From contig NZ_JAUYOJ010000215.1 of assembly GCF_030697925.1 (NCBI RefSeq), positions 26,918 through 90,917 of the forward strand: a DNA stretch of 64,000 bases, written 5' to 3'. The position numbers and the translations under genes are program-made. A model generated the notes under the pieces. That model worked only from the letters and a program-made list of their open reading frames with translations. It was not told where the DNA came from and did no database searches. Position 1 is the stretch's first letter; each line of letters starts with the position of its first letter. This document shows, piece by piece, positions 1 through 9,341 of this stretch. The stretch comes from Phenylobacterium sp. Its GTDB lineage: Bacteria; Pseudomonadota; Alphaproteobacteria; Caulobacterales; Caulobacteraceae.

Positions 1-326
1 CTATCGGGCGCGCCGACCTTCAGCAACTCCGAGAGCCGCCGACGCAGGACGCGGCGCTCGCTTGACGGGCACGCCAAGAGGGCGTTGAGCGTGCGATCGG
101 CCGCCGCATTCACGGCGTCACGGACGGTGACCATCAGACCCGATTGAGCTGCGAGGGAAAGGTCGAGGATTTGATCGCCGATCGCGACGCCGCAGCGTGG
201 TGCGCCGCCCGGCGGACTGAAAACCCCAAGCGGAAGGTTCTGTAGCGGGAAATCGCGATGTCCGTTCGCGCTCTCGACCCAACTCGTGGCTGCGGGATCG
301 TGGGTCTCGTCTAGCTGCGGCCGCAT
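1..326 (-). CDS. fahA: fumarylacetoacetase, N-terminal part (cut by window edge)
   Basis: Hydrolyses fumarylacetoacetate to fumarate and acetoacetate, the last step of the homogentisate branch of tyrosine/phenylacetate breakdown, in the cytoplasm. It is absent from the ORF track because it runs off the window; I translated it by hand. The ATG at 324-326 directly abuts the hmgA stop codon (TAG then ATG, zero spacing). The first 108 codons read [20 protein letters not shown] near residue 15, then a [17 protein letters not shown] stretch. These are the hallmark of the small N-terminal domain of fumarylacetoacetase. The catalytic C-terminal domain lies outside the window. Co-transcription with hmgA is certain from the spacing. 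Confidence 0.93.
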   Translation of the reverse strand, partial: MRPQLDETHDPAATSWVESANGHRDFPLQNLPLGVFSPPGGAPRCGVAIGDQILDLSLAAQSGLMVTVRDAVNAAADRTLNALLACPSSERRVLRRRLSELLKVGAPD

Positions 327-1634
327 CTAGAGCTTCACACTCGGCAGGTCCGACCAGCAGGCGTCGTAGTCGGATTGCAGGAGTGTCGTCTCGGCCGCAA
401 ACGGTGTCGGTCGGATTACCCAGCGCGTCTCGAACATGAAGGCCAGCGTGTCTTCAATCTTATGCGGAACTAGGTCGGCGGCGATGGCGCGCGCGTAGGT
501 CTCAGCATCGGGACCGTGCCCGGACATGCAATTGTGGAGGCTGGCGCCGCCAGGCGCGAAGCCGCCGGCCTTGGCGTCATATGCGCCGTGGACCAGGCCC
601 ATGAATTCGCTCATCAGATTTCGGTGGAACCACGGTGGCCGGAATGTCCGCTCGGCAACCATCCAGCGTGGCGGGAAGATCACAAAGTCGCAGTTGGCGG
701 TGCCGGGGGTGTCGCTTGGGCTGGTGAGCACCGTGAAGATCGAAGGGTCGGGGTGATCGAAGCTGACCGTTCCCATCGTGTTGAAATGCGCGAGGTTGTA
801 TTTGTAAGGCGTCAGGTTGCCTCGCCAGGCCACCACGTTCAGGGGCGAGCCCGCCACCGTGGTCGTCCAGACCCGGCCCTGGAATTTCTGGACTAGCTCA
901 TGGGAGCGGTCGTCGTCCTCGAACCAGGCGACCGGCGCCAGGAAGTCCTGCGGGTTGGCCAGGCCGTTCGAGCCCAACGGCCCCAATTCCGGCAACCGGA
1001 ACGGTGCGCCATAGGTCTCAGCGATGTAGCCGCGGGCCGTGCCGTCGAGCAACTCCACCCGGAACTGTACACCTCGTGGCACGACCACGATCTCACCGGG
1101 AGTTACCGACAGAAGTCCCATCTCCGTGGCGAGCCGCAGCCGGCCCTGCTGCGGAACGATCAGAAATTCGCCGTCCGCGTTGGCGAAGCACCGATTGGCC
1201 ATGGATCGGTTCGCGGCATAGAGGTGAATGGCGGCGCCGGCCGCCATGCTGGGATCGCCGTTGCCGCCGTAAGTCACAAGACCATCGACGAAGTCGACGG
1301 GATGGTCGGGGATCGGAAGCGGATCCCAGCGAAGCCGGTTCGGCGACGGCGCGATCTTGTCGAAGGGGCCGGACACAAGTCGAGAGGGGGTCACATACGG
1401 ACTATAGGGCGGCTGAGCGGCGGTGGGCCGTAGCCGGTAAAGCCAGGTCCGACGGTTCTCGGCGCGCGGGGCTGTGAAGGCGGCTCCGGAAAGCTGCTCC
1501 GCGTAGAGGCCGAACGGAGTCCGTTGCGGCGAATTCTGCGCCAGAGGCAGAGCGCCACCTCTGGCCTCCGACGCCAGCTGGTTACCGAAGCCGCTCTGGT
1601 AGGCTTCCGTCTGGGGGAGTGCGGCGACTGTCAT
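327..1634 (-). CDS. hmgA: homogentisate 1,2-dioxygenase
   Basis: Non-haem iron enzyme that opens the homogentisate ring to maleylacetoacetate. At 435 residues it has the normal family length. The iron-ligand region is intact: [14 protein letters not shown] gives His337 and Glu343, and [12 protein letters not shown] gives His373, matching the His-Glu-His triad of the human enzyme with a +2 offset. The start overlaps the stop of the upstream hydroxylase by 4 nt (ATGA), and its own stop touches the fahA start, so it sits in a tightly coupled operon. A maleylacetoacetate isomerase is not visible but may lie beyond the left edge. Confidence 0.97.
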   Translation of the reverse strand: MTVAALPQTEAYQSGFGNQLASEARGGALPLAQNSPQRTPFGLYAEQLSGAAFTAPRAENRRTWLYRLRPTAAQPPYSPYVTPSRLVSGPFDKIAPSPNRLRWDPLPIPDHPVDFVDGLVTYGGNGDPSMAAGAAIHLYAANRSMANRCFANADGEFLIVPQQGRLRLATEMGLLSVTPGEIVVVPRGVQFRVELLDGTARGYIAETYGAPFRLPELGPLGSNGLANPQDFLAPVAWFEDDDRSHELVQKFQGRVWTTTVAGSPLNVVAWRGNLTPYKYNLAHFNTMGTVSFDHPDPSIFTVLTSPSDTPGTANCDFVIFPPRWMVAERTFRPPWFHRNLMSEFMGLVHGAYDAKAGGFAPGGASLHNCMSGHGPDAETYARAIAADLVPHKIEDTLAFMFETRWVIRPTPFAAETTLLQSDYDACWSDLPSVKL

Positions 1635-3478
1635 GAGTGATCGGCGCTCCTGTGGCCGTTCGTCGCCTGGGCGACGAGGGCCAGGACCCGGTCGGGGGCG
1701 GCGAGTTCATGTGCGAGCAAAAGGGCGAGGCGCGCCAGGGTGTCCCGATCATCGCCCGGCCCGGCATCCAGGCCGCGGCTCAAGGCCTCGAAGATCCGCT
1801 CGAGGTCGGTGGGGACTGATTGGAAATCGGCGTCCATCGCCGCGACCGGCGATCCGGATGGTGGGCTATCGCCCAGCGCCAGACGTAGCGCTGCGCACAG
1901 CGCATTGGGATCGGCCGCTGGTAGGCGCGCCGCAACATGCTCGTCCGGTCGGACCAGATATAGAGGCACGTCCTGCGCGGCGAAGGCGGCAGCCAGCCGG
2001 CCGCCGTCGTCGATGACAGCTGGATGAGGCCCGCACGCCGACGAGGTCGATACCAGCACGGGGCTGACTAGCGGCGGGAGCCCGGCCAGCAGTGCGTTCA
2101 CTTTGGCCTCCTCGATGTGGTCCCGGAAGATCAGCAAGGTGAAGGCCTGCCTGGCCAAGACGTCATGGAGGTGGGCTGCGCGCGGGCCACCTTCGTCGAC
2201 GATGCTGGCCGGCAAGTTGGGGATGACAGCGCCTGGTCGGACTCCGACGGGCACCTGGTCGTGGGCGACGACAGGCGAGGTGTCATAAACGTGGGCGGAA
2301 GACTGGCGTGGGTTGAGCAGCGCTCCGGCCCAGGCGACGTCGGTCGCCAGCGACAGCACCGCATCGCGCATCACGCGGAAGCCTTCGGTGGGTGGCGACA
2401 TGAACCAGGTGCTCTTGGTCGCTGCAGCGAGGTTTTCGCGCGTCGCGCGCAACCGTTCGGCGGTGTAGCTGTCGAGGAGCGGTAGGTCGGCGTGCCCGCG
2501 CGCGACTAGGGCCAGCTTCCAGGCCAAGTTGTGAGCGTCATCGAAACCAGAGTTGAGGCCGCGGACCCCAAAGATTGGGACGAGGTGAGCGGCGTCGCCC
2601 GCGAACATCACACGCCCGTGGCGGTAGTTGGCCAACGTCAGGGCATGGGCGCGGTACACGCTCTTCCACACCATTCGCCAGCCACCGGTCACGCCCATCA
2701 TGTCCAGGTGAGCCTGGATGCGCGGAGCGAGCTTGTGGTCCTGCAGCGCGAGCTCCGCGTCCTCCTCGTCCCCGAGCTGGATGTCGATCCGCCACATGTC
2801 GTCAGGCTGGACGTGCAGAATCACCGTGGAGCCCGGATTGGAAGGAGGGTCGAACCAGACCAGCCGTTCGACGGGCAGATTGGGCGCCGCCACGGAGATG
2901 TCCGCGATCAGGTATCGACCTTCGTAACTGCTGCCTTCGAGCGACAGGCCCAGGCTTCCCCGGACCCGCGAGCGTCCACCGTCGGCCGCGACGACCCAGG
3001 CGGCGTCGAGCTCATACGAACCTGCCGGCGACGAGACGACCAGCCTGACACCGCTGATGTCCTGAACGACCTCGGCCACCGCGTGGTCCCGCCTAATCTC
3101 GAGAGCAGCGGCGCCGAGGGCTTCTGCGCGGTCGAGGAGGACACGCTCCGTGCGGTACTGTTGGATGTTGACGAATGGCGCGTGCCGATCGGACGGCTCC
3201 CGCGGCATCTCCAGCTGAAACGCTAAGGCGTCACGATGGAAGGTCTTGCCGCGCGACCAGGGCAACGCTTGCGCCGAGAAGGACGGGCCAACGCCGGCAC
3301 GGTCGAGAATTTCCTGGCTGCGGCGGGAGATACAGATCGCCCGGCTAGTCCAGGTCGCTTCGGCCGCGGCCTCCAGCACAAGTGGGCGCAGTCCGAAGGC
3401 GGCTAAGTCGAGGGCGATGACCAACCCCACTGGGCCGGCGCCCACGACAACGACATCGAATGTCTCAGGTGACGGCAT
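1631..3478 (-). CDS. FAD-dependent aromatic hydroxylase (PheA/TfdB/MhpA-like)
   Basis: Group A flavoprotein monooxygenase that would use NAD(P)H and O2 to hydroxylate a phenolic ring. I use the internal ATG at 3478 ([18 protein letters not shown]) rather than the track start at 3511, because the Rossmann GAGPVG motif then sits at residues 13-18 as usual. The other two diagnostic motifs are present: the DG motif ([10 protein letters not shown], about 164-173) and the GD motif ([18 protein letters not shown], about 294). At 615 residues it has the extra C-terminal thioredoxin-like extension of the PheA/MhpA group. Placement directly before hmgA (ATGA overlap) suggests that its product is homogentisate, made from 3- or 4-hydroxyphenylacetate; that is inference. 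No 4-hydroxyphenylpyruvate dioxygenase is seen here. Confidence 0.85.
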   Translation of the reverse strand: MPSPETFDVVVVGAGPVGLVIALDLAAFGLRPLVLEAAAEATWTSRAICISRRSQEILDRAGVGPSFSAQALPWSRGKTFHRDALAFQLEMPREPSDRHAPFVNIQQYRTERVLLDRAEALGAAALEIRRDHAVAEVVQDISGVRLVVSSPAGSYELDAAWVVAADGGRSRVRGSLGLSLEGSSYEGRYLIADISVAAPNLPVERLVWFDPPSNPGSTVILHVQPDDMWRIDIQLGDEEDAELALQDHKLAPRIQAHLDMMGVTGGWRMVWKSVYRAHALTLANYRHGRVMFAGDAAHLVPIFGVRGLNSGFDDAHNLAWKLALVARGHADLPLLDSYTAERLRATRENLAAATKSTWFMSPPTEGFRVMRDAVLSLATDVAWAGALLNPRQSSAHVYDTSPVVAHDQVPVGVRPGAVIPNLPASIVDEGGPRAAHLHDVLARQAFTLLIFRDHIEEAKVNALLAGLPPLVSPVLVSTSSACGPHPAVIDDGGRLAAAFAAQDVPLYLVRPDEHVAARLPAADPNALCAALRLALGDSPPSGSPVAAMDADFQSVPTDLERIFEALSRGLDAGPGDDRDTLARLALLLAHELAAPDRVLALVAQATNGHRSADHS

Positions 3479-3544
3479 GATGGCGGACACGCGTGGGCCA
3501 GTTCTGGGCAAGGTCAGGTCTTCGGGATGCGACGCGGACAGGGC

Positions 3545-4738
3545 TCAAGTGGCGCCCGGCGGACGCTGGTCGTCGGGCGCGGTGCCGGAGAATGCGATCA
3601 ACGCTCCCGCGGACAGCCCGGTGGGAGGATAGATCACCTGCGTGTTGATGCGCCGCTTGAGCGCCTTCCCCTCATCGCCGGAATACAGCACCCGACGGTC
3701 CCACCCCTCGGTAAGCACAGCACCCGACCGGCCCAGGTCGAGACAGGTGACATAGCGGGCCTGCTCATAGGGAAGACCGGGCAGCCCCAGGAGGTCGCGC
3801 GCGGCGTTCTCGCCGGCGAAGCGGCCGAGCTGCAAAGCGTGCTGACAGGATTGGAGGGTCGCATGGTCGCCGCCGGTCTCTGCCGTTGCTGCATCACCAG
3901 TCACAAAGACTTTCGGCGCCGCAGGCGCGCGCAGCGTCGTATCGACCTTAAGCCGTCCGAGGCTGTCGCGCTCGCCAGGCACACATTCGGCGAAAGGCGC
4001 CGCGACCATCCCCGTCGTCAGGACGATCGCGTCACCTGTGAGCGTTGATCCATCGGCGAAGCTGATCGCGTTGGTCGAAAAGGACATGATATTTGCGCCG
4101 AGCCGCAGTTCGACGCGCGCCGTTACGAGAGCCTCTTCGATCACCGGCCGCGGGCCTTCGCCCAGTTCCGATCCAACGACGAGAGCGCGATCAACCAGAA
4201 CGATCTTCATCCGTTCGCCCAGGGCGGCGTTGCCCAGAGCGGCCATCCGATCACGGAGCTCAAGCGCCAGTTCGATGCCGGTGAACCCAGCGCCCACGAC
4301 GATGACCGTAGCGGTCGCTGGTGACGCCTCGCAAAGCACCGCTAGTCGTCGGTCAAGGGCGATGGCCTCGTCCTGGGTATCGATCGAATGGGCGAGGAGC
4401 GCGCCGGGAACCGGCGGTCGGCGCATGACGCTCCCTGTCGCCACCACGAGGCGGTCGAAGCCAATCCGCTTGCCGGAGCGCAGGCGTACTTCGGAAGCGG
4501 ACACATCCAGACCGACCGCGTCGCCTGCAATGAACTGCACTCCGGCGGCGCCGAGCAGTGGTAACAGATCGACGCCGAGGGTCTCTGGCTGGGCTTCGTA
4601 GAGGCGCGGACGCATCTGCAGGATCGGCTCGCGCGAGACGACAGACACCGTCGCCCGGTCGCCGGCGACACGCCGAGCGGCGAGCGCCGCCCAGAAGCCG
4701 GCGAAGCCGCCGCCAACGATCAGCAACTGGTCCGGCAT
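3545..4738 (-). CDS. NAD(P)/FAD-dependent oxidoreductase, NDH-2-like
   Basis: Two-dinucleotide-fold flavoprotein of the pyridine nucleotide-disulphide oxidoreductase clan, closest in layout to type II NADH dehydrogenases. An N-terminal FAD motif (LLIVGGGFAGFWAAL, residues 5-19), a second NAD(P)-binding GAGFTGIELALEL around residue 150, and the C-terminal FAD signature VFVTGDAA near 290 are visible. No CxxxxC redox-active pair was noticed, which argues against a reductase of the thioredoxin type. It is first in the minus-strand operon, 66 nt before the aromatic hydroxylase, so it may recycle reducing equivalents for that pathway. Substrate and electron acceptor cannot be read from the sequence. 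Confidence 0.75.
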   Translation of the reverse strand: MPDQLLIVGGGFAGFWAALAARRVAGDRATVSVVSREPILQMRPRLYEAQPETLGVDLLPLLGAAGVQFIAGDAVGLDVSASEVRLRSGKRIGFDRLVVATGSVMRRPPVPGALLAHSIDTQDEAIALDRRLAVLCEASPATATVIVVGAGFTGIELALELRDRMAALGNAALGERMKIVLVDRALVVGSELGEGPRPVIEEALVTARVELRLGANIMSFSTNAISFADGSTLTGDAIVLTTGMVAAPFAECVPGERDSLGRLKVDTTLRAPAAPKVFVTGDAATAETGGDHATLQSCQHALQLGRFAGENAARDLLGLPGLPYEQARYVTCLDLGRSGAVLTEGWDRRVLYSGDEGKALKRRINTQVIYPPTGLSAGALIAFSGTAPDDQRPPGAT

Positions 4739-5007
4739 GTTTCAGCTCCCGCTGGCTCTTGCCCCGGCTGTCTCAGATTGAGCGATCCGGTGGTGATCGG
4801 AGTCAGCCTCAGCCGCTCAAGCGGCAGGCTGCGATTTGTGAGATAAGAGTTCATTGAACTATCAATATGAGATATTATAGGCGTTGGCAATACAGGCTGT
4901 CCGGTGGAGCTTAGGGCCTTGCCCTCCGGTTCCGTTTGACGGCGAACCACCCCAATCCGCGGCGGCTTCGCCGAGCCGCCGCTTACCGCCACCGAGGACA
5001 GACCGAC
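4739..5007. promoter_or_regulatory. divergent promoter region between the hmg operon and ald
   Basis: AT-rich for this genome around 4840-4880. It holds a perfect inverted repeat AGTTCA-T-TGAACT at 4848-4860. Overlapping it is ACTATCA (4858-4864), the same 7-mer used as a half-site in the supercluster operators further right, although the opposite arm at the 12-nt spacing is poor (4 of 7). Either could be an operator for the hmg operon or ald. Promoter boxes could not be assigned with confidence. Confidence 0.5.
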
Positions 5008-6111
5008 ATGCGCATAGGCGTACCCAAGGAAATCAAGAACCACGAGTACCGGGTCGGCCTGACGCCCGCGTCGGTCGCGGAGCTCATCTCTGGCGGACAA
5101 GAGGTGCTGGTTGAGGCCGGGGCGGGGCTCGGCATCGATTTCCCCGATGCGGACTACCTAGCGGCCGGCGCCACCCTTAGTCCGACTCCCGAGGAAGTGT
5201 TCGCGTCGTCCGACATGATTGTGAAGGTCAAGGAGCCGCAGTTGCATGAGATCGCGTGGCTGCGGCCCGACCATGTGCTGTTCACCTACCTGCACCTGGC
5301 GGCCGACCGGGCTCAGGCGCTCGCGCTGCTCAAGTCGGGCGCGACTTGCGTCGCCTACGAAACCGTCACCGACCCCGCCGGGGGGCTGCCGCTCCTTCGC
5401 CCGATGTCGGAAGTCGCGGGCCGCATGTCTGTGCAGGTCGGTGCGCGATATCTTGAGAAGGAGGCCGGAGGTCGCGGGGTGCTCTTGGGTGGCGTTCCGG
5501 GTGTGGCGCCTGGCCGGGTGGTGATCCTCGGCGGCGGCGTATCGGGCATAAACGCAGCCCAGATGGCCGTCGGGCTGCGCGCTGACGTCACGATCTTCGA
5601 CGTGTCGCCGGCCCGGTTGGTTGAAATCGATCGCCTCTTTGGCGGCCGCGTGAAGACGATGTTCTCCACCCGCGCGGCGGTTTCTGAGGCAATCTTAGGC
5701 GCGGATCTCGTGATCGGCGCCGTGCTAGTCCCCGGCGCCGCCGCGCCGCGTCTCATCACCCGGGATATGCTGGCCTTGATGCCGCGCGGGGCCGTTCTCG
5801 TGGATATCGCCATCGATCAGGGTGGATGCTTCGAAACCAGCCGTGCGACGACCCACGAGAACCCCGTCTACGAGGTCGATGGCGTCATCCACTACTGCGT
5901 CGCAAACATGCCCGGCGCCGTCGCTCGAACGTCGACCCTGGCCCTCAACCAGGCAACCTTGCCATTCGTGCGGGCGCTCGCGAACCTGGGGGCGGATCTC
6001 GCGGTCGCTAGCGATCCGCATTTGGCGGCGGGCCTCAACATCAGCAGCGGCTTTGTCCGCCACCGCGCCGTCGCCGACAGCTTGTCCATGCCCTACATGG
6101 ATGCTGCGTGA
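5008..6111 (+). CDS. ald: alanine dehydrogenase
   Basis: NAD-dependent interconversion of L-alanine with pyruvate and ammonia. I start at ATG 5008 (MRIGVPKEIKNHEYRVGLTP), the universal N-terminus of the family, not at the track start 4936. The result is 367 residues, the standard length. Lys75 in IVKVKEP and His96 in LFTYLHLA fall at the exact positions of the catalytic residues known in Mycobacterium Ald, and the NAD fold GGGVSGINAA is near 175. It lies next to a pyruvate-type class III aminotransferase and between them is an AraC regulator. Ald would regenerate pyruvate from the alanine that the aminotransferase makes and release ammonia. Confidence 0.95.
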   Translation: MRIGVPKEIKNHEYRVGLTPASVAELISGGQEVLVEAGAGLGIDFPDADYLAAGATLSPTPEEVFASSDMIVKVKEPQLHEIAWLRPDHVLFTYLHLAADRAQALALLKSGATCVAYETVTDPAGGLPLLRPMSEVAGRMSVQVGARYLEKEAGGRGVLLGGVPGVAPGRVVILGGGVSGINAAQMAVGLRADVTIFDVSPARLVEIDRLFGGRVKTMFSTRAAVSEAILGADLVIGAVLVPGAAAPRLITRDMLALMPRGAVLVDIAIDQGGCFETSRATTHENPVYEVDGVIHYCVANMPGAVARTSTLALNQATLPFVRALANLGADLAVASDPHLAAGLNISSGFVRHRAVADSLSMPYMDAA

Positions 6112-7163
6112 GGCCGAGAAGGCGGCATTTCGCTGCCCCGTCGGAACGCCGTGGGGCTGAGACCAGTCCAACGTCGAAACGCTCGCGTGAAGACGGCGTG
6201 CTCGGCATAGCCGAGCGCGCCGGCGACCTCTCCGATCGCGGAACCGGGCGCTTGGAGCAAGCGGCGAGCGAGTTCCTCACGGCGCTGGTCAAGGAGGCGC
6301 TGGAAGCTCGTGCCTTCCGCGCGCAGGCGCCGATGCAGAGTCGATGCCGAAAGGCCGAGGTCGTAGGCGACGCTCCGCGCTGTAGCGCCGCGGTGCAGCG
6401 CGGTCGGCTCCAGGGCGTCCAGGATACGATCCCTGAAGCGGACTCCGGTTCGCTTCCGGTCAATCAGGTCGTGCAGCTGAGCCTCCAAGATCGGATGCAA
6501 CCAGGCCTGGGGATGCCGCCCGCCTCGATTCAGCATCTCACGGGGCAACAGGATCGCGTTGGTGGGCTGGTTGAAATAGATCGGGCAGCCAAAGACCTGC
6601 TCATAGGCCGATGTGGCCGCGCCCGGGGCGTGTTCCAGGTGAACCTCGGAAGCGCAGCCTGACTGGCCCAGATAGGTCTTCATCAATCGAATCATCAGCC
6701 CCAGGGAGAATTCCGCGTCTTGGCGGCGGGGCGCGATGAGGTCGTCGGAGATCTGATAGATGATCTTGGCCAGGCGCTCGTCCACCTCCAGGCGCATCCG
6801 TGTCCGATCCTGGATGGCTTCGCTGTAGCGGCAGAGCAGGTCGAGCGCGTCCCGCAGGCTGGGCGCGCTGAGGAATAGGAAGCCAACGGCGCCGAGCGCT
6901 TCCGGCCCCGCACCTTGCGACATTGAGAGGCAAAGGAGGGGTTCTCCGGAAATCTCCGCCGCATCTTCCAGGATGCCCACGTAACTCCGCAATGGAATCT
7001 GCCCCCGAACCTCCGCGAGGTGTGACAGTGGGATATGGCGCCGCCGTAGGAGCTGTTGGACGTCCAGCCCATGCTCAGCCAGCCGACCGACGAGCGCTTG
7101 CGCCACATGCCCGGCGACCATGGGTTCCTGTCTGTCGCGCCACATTGCATGCGCTCCTGTCAT
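6093..7163 (-). CDS. AraC-family regulator with arabinose_bd-type sensor domain
   Basis: About 356 residues: an N-terminal effector domain of the 'arabinose-binding' type (roughly 20-210, with LCLSMSQGAGPEALGAVGFLFLSAPSLRDAL typical of this family of OruR/ArgR-like regulators) and a C-terminal AraC double helix-turn-helix (GLSASTLHRRLRAEGTSFQ and LGYAEHAVFTRAFRRWTGLSP). Its 3' end overlaps the 3' end of ald by 19 nt (convergent). It is divergent from the aminotransferase gene at 7302, so control of the aminotransferase and perhaps ald in response to an amine or amino acid is the natural guess. The exact start is uncertain; MWRDRQEP (7145) and MVAGHV are alternatives. Confidence 0.85.
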   Translation of the reverse strand: MTGAHAMWRDRQEPMVAGHVAQALVGRLAEHGLDVQQLLRRRHIPLSHLAEVRGQIPLRSYVGILEDAAEISGEPLLCLSMSQGAGPEALGAVGFLFLSAPSLRDALDLLCRYSEAIQDRTRMRLEVDERLAKIIYQISDDLIAPRRQDAEFSLGLMIRLMKTYLGQSGCASEVHLEHAPGAATSAYEQVFGCPIYFNQPTNAILLPREMLNRGGRHPQAWLHPILEAQLHDLIDRKRTGVRFRDRILDALEPTALHRGATARSVAYDLGLSASTLHRRLRAEGTSFQRLLDQRREELARRLLQAPGSAIGEVAGALGYAEHAVFTRAFRRWTGLSPTAFRRGSEMPPSRPHAASM

Positions 7164-7165
7164 TC

Positions 7166-7178
7166 GCTCAATATGAGC
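7166..7178. promoter_or_regulatory. inverted repeat, candidate operator
   Basis: GCTCA-ATA-TGAGC, perfect arms with a 3-nt centre, 3 nt upstream of the AraC start codon in the intergenic region shared with the aminotransferase. A related TCA-ATA-TGA core lies at 4863-4871 in front of ald. This may be an operator or simply part of an AT-rich promoter. Confidence 0.35.
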
Positions 7179-7301
7179 CGATCATGAGCGAGATTATCAA
7201 GTAGATGCATGTGATGGTCAAACGTCCACGTCGATTGGGGGGTGATGATCCCCTGAGATCGCCGGACCGTCGCGGGCCGGCGCAGGGACGGAGACCCGCA
7301 A

Positions 7302-8693
7302 GTGCCCAACGACCTCGAGGTTCATTCGACCTTTCAGAATGCGAACCGGATCAAGGCTGCGAACGCGCGCTACCAGTGGCATCCGATGGTCAACCCAAAC
7401 CGCTTAATCGATGATCCGCCCTTGATCATCGTGCGGGGCCGCGGGTCGGTGGTGGAGGACATCAATGGCGCGCAGTACGTTGATGGCGTTGCTGGCCTGT
7501 GGTGCGTCAACGTCGGCCACGGCCATCCGGAAGTGATCGAGGCGATCCGCCGCCAGCTGGGCGACATCGCCTACTACTCACCGTTCGATGGCACGGCGAC
7601 GCCTCCCTCGATTCTCCTGTCCGAACGGCTGATCGGGATGACCGCTCAGGAAAATATGGCGCGAGTGATGTTCTCGCTGGGTGGGTCCGATTCCATCGAA
7701 ACGGCTATGAAGATAGCGCGGCAGTACTGGCGCCTGTCTGGGGAACCGGATCGGGTCAAGTTCATCTCGCTGCGCAACGCCTATCACGGCGTGCATTTCG
7801 GTGGCCTGTCGATGAACGGCAGCCCAGTCTTCAAGCAAAACTACGAACCGCTGCTTGGGGGCTGTTCCCAGGTAGATACGCCCTGGCTCTACCGCAATCC
7901 GTGGACCCAAGACGCGGCCGAGCTCGGCCGAATCTGCGCCGATATTCTCGAACGTGAGATTCAGCACCAAGGCCCCCATACCGTCGCAGCCTTCTTCGCC
8001 GAGCCCATTCAGGGCGCCGGTGGAGTGATCGTCCCGCCCGAGAACTACTGGCCGTTGGTCCGCGAGGTCTGCGATCGCTACGGCGTTCTGCTGGTGTCAG
8101 ACGAGATCGTCACCGGCTTCGGCCGCTCGGGCGCTATGTTCGGCGCGCGCGGTTGGGGCGTACGCCCCGACATCATGTGCGTCGCCAAGGGTCTGAGCTC
8201 GGGGTACGTCCCGCTCGGCGCGACGCTTTTCAACGAACGCATCGCCAAGGCATGGGACGGGAACGCTACGTTCGATGGCGCGATCATGCACGGCTACACC
8301 TACACAGGCCATGCGGTGGCTTGCGCGGCCGCGCTAGCCTGCCTGGACATCGTCGAGGCGCAAGATCTTCCAGGCAATGCTGCTGCTCGCGGCGCTGAGC
8401 TTCTGGCGCTTTTGAAGCCGCTGCAGGAGTCCCACTCCTTGGTTGGCGATGTCCGCGGCAAGGGGCTGATGATCGCCATCGACCTAGTGTCCGACAAGGC
8501 AACCCGCGAGCCCATCGATCCGGCCGGTGGCCAGGCCTATGCCCTGGCCGAGGCGGCGCGGGCGCATGGCGCCATCGTCCGCCCGGTCGGCACCAAGCTG
8601 ATCCTCTCGCCGCCACTGGTCATAACAGCTGACGAGATCGAGCAACTGGCGGGCGCCGTGCTTGCCGCGTTCGCTTCAAACGCTGGTCGCTAA
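7302..8693 (+). CDS. class III (omega-amino) aminotransferase
   Basis: PLP enzyme moving a terminal amino group from an amine or omega-amino acid to pyruvate. It begins with GTG (7302) preceded by GGAG at 7290-7293; no in-frame ATG precedes the conserved N-terminus. Landmarks are SLGGSDSIETAMKIAR (126-140), the PLP-anchoring Asp in SDEIVTGFGRSG (Asp267) and the Schiff-base Lys296 in CVAKGLSSGY. At 463 residues it is full length and most like the putrescine/beta-alanine:pyruvate transaminases. With ald next door it forms an amine-to-aldehyde plus alanine-recycling unit. The amine itself cannot be deduced; aromatic amines are possible given the nearby homogentisate genes. Confidence 0.9.
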   Translation: MPNDLEVHSTFQNANRIKAANARYQWHPMVNPNRLIDDPPLIIVRGRGSVVEDINGAQYVDGVAGLWCVNVGHGHPEVIEAIRRQLGDIAYYSPFDGTATPPSILLSERLIGMTAQENMARVMFSLGGSDSIETAMKIARQYWRLSGEPDRVKFISLRNAYHGVHFGGLSMNGSPVFKQNYEPLLGGCSQVDTPWLYRNPWTQDAAELGRICADILEREIQHQGPHTVAAFFAEPIQGAGGVIVPPENYWPLVREVCDRYGVLLVSDEIVTGFGRSGAMFGARGWGVRPDIMCVAKGLSSGYVPLGATLFNERIAKAWDGNATFDGAIMHGYTYTGHAVACAAALACLDIVEAQDLPGNAAARGAELLALLKPLQESHSLVGDVRGKGLMIAIDLVSDKATREPIDPAGGQAYALAEAARAHGAIVRPVGTKLILSPPLVITADEIEQLAGAVLAAFASNAGR

Positions 8694-8727
8694 AGCCTCA
8701 CCCTCAAGTGGAAAACTGGAGATTCTG

Positions 8728-9132
8728 ATGATGAAATTCGCACATGCGGCACGTGCTGTCCTCGGAGCGACCGTGATCGCGCTGGCGCCCGCGGTGACTC
8801 AAGCTGCTGGAACGGTCGCCGCGCAAGGCCGGCACGTCCTGCCGGGGCCTGGCGGCCAGCTGCTCACCGCGATCACGGTGAGCTACGGGCCCGGCGAGAA
8901 GTCAGGGCCGCACCGGCATGGCGCCTCGGCGTTCGTTTACGTGCTGGAAGGTGAAATCCGCAGTCAGGTGGACAACGGGCCGGCCCAGGTATTCAAGCCC
9001 GGCGAAAGCTGGTTCGAGCCGGCCGGCGCTCACCACGTGGTGAGCGAGAACGCCAGCACCACGCGTTCGACTCGCATCCTGGTCGTTTTCGTGGGCCCCA
9101 CGGATGCCACGCTGAGCATTCCGGACAACTAA
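8728..9132 (+). CDS. secreted cupin-domain protein
   Basis: 134 residues from ATG 8728, with CTGGAG six nt upstream. A clear signal peptide (MMKFAHAARAVLGATVIALAPAVTQAAG) predicts export to the periplasm. It is followed by one cupin barrel: GPGEKSGPHRHGASAFVYVLEGE holds the His-His-Glu type metal ligands of motif 1, and PGESWFEPAGAHHVV the His of motif 2. The gene follows the aminotransferase by 34 nt and is probably co-transcribed. Its role is unknown; members of this family bind a metal and small molecules, so it may be a periplasmic sensor or small enzyme. Confidence 0.8.
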   Translation: MMKFAHAARAVLGATVIALAPAVTQAAGTVAAQGRHVLPGPGGQLLTAITVSYGPGEKSGPHRHGASAFVYVLEGEIRSQVDNGPAQVFKPGESWFEPAGAHHVVSENASTTRSTRILVVFVGPTDATLSIPDN

Positions 9133-9209
9133 TCCTTGCTTCCTGGCGCTGGCGTGGTCGCGGAAGAGAAAACCCCCATGACCGACATTGCCGCTGCGTC
9201 CCGCCCAGC

Positions 9210-9341
9210 TACCGCAAGGTGGCGATCCATCGGGTGACCTCGGCCAAGGGCGTGGACACCCGGGCCAAACGCCTCGACATCCTGATCGACGCCTCCGCGC
9301 GAGGGCTTAGACTGAAATCACCAACCCAAGTGGACGACTAG
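9210..9341 (+). pseudogene. C-terminal remnant of a YdeI/OmpD-associated family gene
   Basis: A 43-codon reading frame (YRKVAIHRVTSAKGVDTRAKR...) ending TAG at 9339-9341, with no start codon. It resembles the C-terminal tail of YdeI-like proteins, whose 'W-I-x-x-A-K-R-P-E-T-R-A-x-R' helix it mimics. A short ATG frame at 9178 (MTDIAAASRP) lies just before it in another frame and may be the old N-terminus joined by a deletion. Not expected to be functional. Confidence 0.5.

Noticed and set aside
4839-4864. Sixth full operator upstream of the hmg operon
   Set aside because: Only the ACTATCA half matches; the other arm (TGAGATA) fits 4 of 7, so I record it only as a half-site.
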